A stretch of 64,000 nt of DNA from NCBI GenBank assembly GCA_025435555.1, contig JAIWWG010000007.1, positions 62,001 through 126,000 of the forward strand. The letters run 5' to 3'. Source of the DNA: Chytriomyces cf. hyalinus JEL632. Lineage: Eukaryota; Chytridiomycota; Chytridiomycetes; Chytridiales; Chytriomycetaceae. Positions within the stretch are counted from its first letter, which is position 1; each line of letters begins with the position of its first letter. Shown piece after piece: positions 59,717-64,000 of this stretch. The position numbers and the translations under genes are program-made. Below the pieces are notes generated by a model. That model had not been told where the DNA came from and did not search any database. It was given only the letters and a program-made list of their open reading frames with translations.

Positions 59717-60124
59717 TCCCCGAGATAACGACGCGTTTCACCGGGCTAATTATGAGTCTCAATGCGAGAGTCCTGCACTTGAAGGCTTCACAGTTTGCCA
59801 AGTGCACCTTGACATGCGCAACGCTGCCAATGCCAAGTAAGCATTTGCACATGTAAACATTCAATTTTAATCACTGTAAACATTCAAAGGCAACGGCCAC
59901 GGAAGAAGGACAGAAAACGAAATCTGATTCCGTCCCACAAGTCAAGGGCAAAAGCTGCGCGTTCCATACGCTGTCAAAAACTTGGAAATCTTCCATGGAT
60001 TTCATCTATTGCAACGTGGAGCCAGCAAAAGGATGGTCTCGCAAACACGCCACGAGAACACTGCCATGTGGGCGTTTTTCTCAATCCAGCAGCTACGATG
60101 GTTGTCCATCACTTGGAACTCTGA
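59717..60124 (+). CDS. Candidate small gene, unknown function (partial model)
   Basis: Tentative exons 59717-59836 and 59890-60124, joined by a 53-nt intron with a good GTAAGC donor. The first exon reads FHRANYESQCESPALEGF then TVCQVHLDMRNAANA, a C-x-xPA-xxG-xxx-C-xxH pattern like a small zinc-binding motif. The second continues with a strongly basic block (KQRPRKKDRKRN, KSRAKAARS), as in nuclear proteins. The 5' end is not resolved: an ATG at about 59663 with a 46-nt intron would fit. Other frames between 59982 and 60595 are also protein-like (for example SECLQAINKFVVREG, then HVGEPILSENRELETL after a GT-AG join), so the locus may be a larger or decayed gene. Confidence 0.33.
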
Positions 60125-60903
60125 GATTCCAAACTCGTGCTGGTTGTATATTGGGCAAGACAAGAAACTGCCACCAGACAGCGAATGCCTGCAAGCCATA
60201 AACAAGTTTGTTGTGAGAGAAGGGTAAGAAATCTGGTCTCAACTAAAAATGGTCAGACTAATTCACTGCAAAGCAGGCATTCTCGTTTTCTTTGCCTCAA
60301 ATAATGCATACGACAAGAATCGTACACTGGACTGGTTCAACAGCCAGAACCAGCCACAGCAGCTCAAGTGGCTCAATGCAGGCGCTGACCTCCTTTTTTT
60401 AATTTGATTTTCAGTCACGTAGGCGAGCCGATCTTGTCAGAAAACAGGGAACTGGAAACCTTACAGCGATCTCTGGAAGGTGGATGGTGCGGGACTCAGA
60501 GTCAGGCAGTGTGGCTTAAGGAGACTGTGTATTCAAGTATCCTTTGGTCTTCCATAACTTGTCACGGAAGAAAACCTTTGGGTGGAAAAACTTGACTTGC
60601 TAATGTGATCATGTGAAAAAAACAGACCCGTGGACATTTGGCCGCGTTGCAAAATAATAAGTCTATTGATAAAACACGGTGTAAAATACCAAGAATTAAG
60701 ACACAAAAACCATAAAACAGAAACCAAAGACAAAGGAAAAGGGGAAAACAAAGAAAAGAAAAAGACTAGGATAATTGAGGGCCAAAAAAAAAAAAAAGGA
60801 AGGAATTACGAGAGCCCATCCAACACAGCCCTTAAGTTATAGATGAAAACAAAAAACACCACGCATCCCCAACAAGAACCCAACAGCCAAAATACATGTC
60901 AAG
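60125..60903. other. Unresolved region, possible further exons
   Basis: 779 nt between the candidate gene and the NDT80-like stop. A frame reading VVREG at 60227 can be spliced with GT-AG (donor about 60225, acceptor about 60413) to a frame ending at 60595. This is not assigned. The last 250 nt are A-rich and give only low-complexity frames. Confidence 0.35.
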
Positions 60904-63768
60904 TTAACGCTTCAATCGACCTCCACCGCGACCACCACGTGACCCACCACGCGATCCACGTGGTTTATAATCATCATCACTATCATCAGGCTCCTCAAAC
61001 TCCTCGCTTTCTTCATCAAAGTCAGCTTCTTTCAATGTCGCTTTGACAGTTGTTGAATTGTGCGCTTTGACTTCCGCTATTGCTGCTGCTGCTTGATTTT
61101 GAGCGTGCATTTGATCCGCCTGCTGCTGCTGCCGCATGTGCTGTTGCTGGAACTGCGCAACCTGGTTTCGCTGTTGTTGCTGCTGATATTGCAGTTGCAG
61201 CTGCATCTGCGAATAGCCGGGCGAATATTGCGAGTACTGCGCGGATGGATATAATTGCTGCTGTTGCTGCTGCTGCGTTTGTTGATGGTGCTGATGCTGT
61301 AGCGGTGGTTGCTGCGGCAACAGTGGGTACGCATGCTGCGCCGTCTGGGGTTGGCTCGGGAACCCAAAACCAAGATTCATGGCCGATGAGTGCGTTTGTT
61401 GCTGCGGTGCTGGACCAGGGCGGTGTTGTTGTTGGTATGGGTAAGGCTGTTGTTGTTGTTGCGGTTGTTGAAGCTGCGGTTGTTGGATCTGAGATTGAGT
61501 CTGTTGGTGAGGTTGGTGCTGCTGCATGAAGCTCGGATATTGTTGTTGCTGTTGTTGATGTGGCTGCTGCAAATGCTGCAATTGTTGTTGGGTGTGTTGA
61601 GATGCCGTCGCGTAGGGGTGCAATTGCTGCAACTGTTGCTGCTGCAATACAGGCCGTTGCTGCTGCGGCGTCTGCTGCATTCCGCCTCCGTTTCCATAAA
61701 AACTAGTGTACATTTGCGACGTGTTTTGCTTCGCATGCGCAGCAGCTCTTTCTCGTTCCTGGGCAACCATGAGTTCAGGGATGGTTGGGGGGCGAGAAAT
61801 TGGGGACGGAAGCGGCATGGACGCTGGAGTTTGCGGCTGAGACTGGTACTGGTTGGGTCGCTGTTGCTGCTGCTGTTGATATAATCCTGTCGGAATTTGC
61901 TGCTGCGCAGTTGCACGAGGGGTGTTTTGCTGATTTACCATGGATCCAAAATTCACATAGCCTGTGTCCAACTGCTGCTGCTGCTGCTGATGTTGCTCCA
62001 CTTTTGTCACTGCCGCGTCGACTCCTTTGACACTCCGTTTTGCAGACAAGCGCGGGGTTCCACCTGCACTAGAAAGTTTCCTAGAATCCACACCCATCGA
62101 TCCTTGATCCCTCGCAACATAATGCCCAGGAGCACGTCCACGAACAACCACACCACGATCCATCTCCGACTCACACACTTTGTAAAACTCGCCGCTCGCA
62201 ACTTTACACAACACTTCCACAACGACAATGAAAAACTGCTGCGCAAGCGGTCCACCACTCACACTTGTACCGTTGCTCCCGGCAGACAATGGCTGCTGCT
62301 GATCACCCATACGACGGCGCCCATTGTTACTGGTGGCTGTTCGGAACTGAATCCGCTCAAACGTGATACGCTGATCTTTGTCCGTCACACGTGGAACAGG
62401 TTGCGTGAGTTCTCCTTTATCACGCTTTGAAGTATGCTGCACAAGCTCGACGGGGCCTTGAGGGGCAGAGGAGCCATCCGTTGATGAACTTGCATATGCA
62501 CTCATGTGCGTGAGAAAGTTTGTGATGGGAACCAGGCGTTCTTTGATTTCGAGAAAGTATTTGGATGAAGTTGGAAGTGGGGTTGCGGAGGTATCGATTG
62601 TTGGCGCTGCTGCGGTGCTTGATGGAGCGCTGTTCCCGTGACCACTGATGGATGCATAGTTGGTGCTGTCGTCAGTAGCCGATTCCGTTATTGAAAAACT
62701 GGAACTCAGTTGAAAGTAATTTCGGCGATCTGGTTTAACAATTTGGCGTTAGATTGACTGAAAGAAACAAAAGGGAAATGAAGAGGGAAAAATCAACAGA
62801 GACAAAGGCGCAAAGGGCTAAGAAGTGGCCGCGGAGAAAGTCGCGGGGAGGATACAGACAGAGCAATGTTCAAAGTGGAAAAAAAAAACGAAGCGCACTC
62901 ACAGCAAGTCCAATTTCCCTCCGTCATAAAAAACCCCCGATCGATAAGAGGCTTCACTTCAATGTCGTAGCTGTACGATAAAATACCGAATTAGTGGCGG
63001 AACGCATCACTTTGTGCGCAGACAGTACCTTTTGCTCTTGTCTGCATTCCAAATGTGACATTTCTGCACGCTGCGCCTAAACAAGCAAGAGTCACTCATA
63101 TCGGCCATCAAATTTCCCTCCGTTGGACTTCCTGCTTCCGAACCACCGTCTGCTGCGGGGGCAATGATTGGATTCGCAGTGGTGGGGCTTTCGAAGGAGG
63201 TGACGCTTGAGGTCTGCTCGACCGGACTAAATGACGAGACGTCCTGTAGAGAGTGCTTCTGGAGGGGCTGCAGATGCAGACTCTGGCGGGGTTGCGGCTG
63301 AGTCTGCTGGTGGATAAGATCGGAAGGGAAAGCAATGGACTGGGAGGTCGAGGCACTGTACTGCATGGAGTACGGGTTCGGGTGGTTGTGCTGCGAGAGG
63401 ATACCGGACATGGAGGCCATTTGCATGTTTGCGGTGTTCCCAATCAGGTTGATTAAATTCAGTGTGTTGGATCCAGTGGAGTTTGCCTGCTGCTGGTGCT
63501 GGTGCTGCTGGTGCTGGACGGGGCGGTCGAGGGGCGACTGCTGTGAGTGTGTGTGTGGGTGGAGGTGTGCTGGCGGCAGTGACTGCGGCAGTGACTGCGG
63601 CTGTGTCTGAGTGGACGGATGATTCTGACTATGCGTGTGGGCTGCCGTGTCTACGCTGAGACCCGCACCGCCGACGCCGACGCCGACGCTCACTCCCACG
63701 CCCGTTCCGTACAGCGGGTAGCGGGTCCCGTCTCCCTGTCCAGAGTGCTGTCCGTGCGCTGACTCCAT
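60904..63768 (-). CDS. NDT80/PhoG-type transcription factor, polyQ with RGG tail
   Basis: Sequence-specific DNA-binding factor of the Ndt80/VIB-1/PhoG family (p53-like fold), which in fungi controls meiosis, nutrient response or cell fusion. Exons 63768-63029, 62970-62903 and 62729-60904 give 877 residues. The DNA-binding domain is built across all three exons: SDSCLFRRSVQKCHIWN, KPLIDRGFFMTEGNWTC, YRRNYFQLSSSFSI, IQFRTATSNNGRRRMGDQQQ, QQFFIVVVEVLCKVASGEF and VVVRGRAPGHYVARD. The N-terminus is Gly/Gln/His-rich. The C-terminal half is dominated by long Gln runs, then an acidic patch (DEESEEFEEPDDSDDDYK) and an RGG tail (GSRGGSRGGRGGGRLKR). The start at 63768 is the first ATG; the frame stays open a few codons upstream. 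Confidence 0.87.
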
Positions 63769-64000
63769 AAGTTTGCTGTGCGACAAGGCGACGAAAATTC
63801 AATCAATCACTTTTCTTTTGCGAACCAACTTTGCTGACAACAAAACCCAGCGCATTCACATCCACAAGGGGAACACACCTTGCCGGATGCATCTCTGCTC
63901 GATGAGGGACTGTATTCGCACTGTACATGTCTGCGGATACGCGCACTGCTGCAGTGCTGTCTCGCTATTGCACCCGCGTGTAAGGGTTCTGTTCAAGCCT
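63769..64000. other. Upstream flank of the NDT80-like gene, window edge
   Basis: 232 nt that should hold the promoter of the NDT80-like gene. No other feature was seen. Confidence 0.5.

Noticed and set aside
61060-61884. Leu- or Ala-rich plus-strand frames
   Set aside because: They are complements of the CAG/CAA polyglutamine repeats of the NDT80-like gene.

Overview
The window is nuclear DNA from a fungus with short spliceosomal introns. About 46 to 100 nt is typical, nearly all GT-AG, and splice junctions join the protein families cleanly in phase. The gene content points to a fungus: PGI, KAR2/BiP ending in HDEL, SEC11, a fused siroheme synthase, tyrosinase, an NDT80/PhoG-type factor and a BYE1-type PHD/TFIIS-M/SPOC protein. 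Non-TALE homeodomains and the overall style suggest an early-diverging lineage, probably a chytrid; that last step is inference. There is no prokaryotic operon structure, and no CRISPR, rRNA or convincing tRNA.

Layout. 0.3-10 kb: six minus-strand housekeeping genes in series (glucose-6-phosphate isomerase, DEAH-box RNA helicase, STN1-like OB-fold protein, SEC11 signal peptidase, NIPA-type Mg transporter, then BiP after a 49-bp tandem repeat). 12.7-20 kb: a frame-broken F-box-like relic, a DUF676-type lipase, a 14-cysteine secreted protein, an OTU deubiquitinase and a C2H2 factor. 20.7-32 kb: a full-length ABCB transporter, a small basic protein, tyrosinase, a bifunctional siroheme synthase, an unknown ORF and a Ser/Thr kinase. 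32.7-39.5 kb: a divergent pair of paralogous homeobox genes and the BYE1-like gene. 40.3-58.9 kb: three large paralogues. 59-64 kb: a doubtful small gene and a polyQ NDT80/PhoG-type factor.

The most interesting part is 40.3-58.9 kb. Three paralogues (A on plus; B and C on minus, tandem) each encode about 1600-1690 residues: an adenylation domain, a degenerate second lid-like segment, a carrier (T) domain with an intact GGxSLTA serine site, and a membrane-embedded C-terminal part holding three repeats of transmembrane segment plus left-handed beta-helix/hexapeptide domain. This is the architecture of poly-epsilon-lysine synthetase (Pls) and its NRPS terminal domain. Exon phases and several exon lengths (205, 639, 433, 195, 731 nt) are shared, so the three arose by duplication. 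B and C share a 466-nt tract with only two differences seen, while the flanks are clearly diverged, which suggests recent gene conversion. The products and substrates are unknown.

All exon boundaries were read by hand from splice motifs, frame and family resemblance. For every multi-exon model the summed exon length was checked to be divisible by three, except the tentative 59.7 kb gene, whose start is not resolved. Transcript data would be the decisive test.
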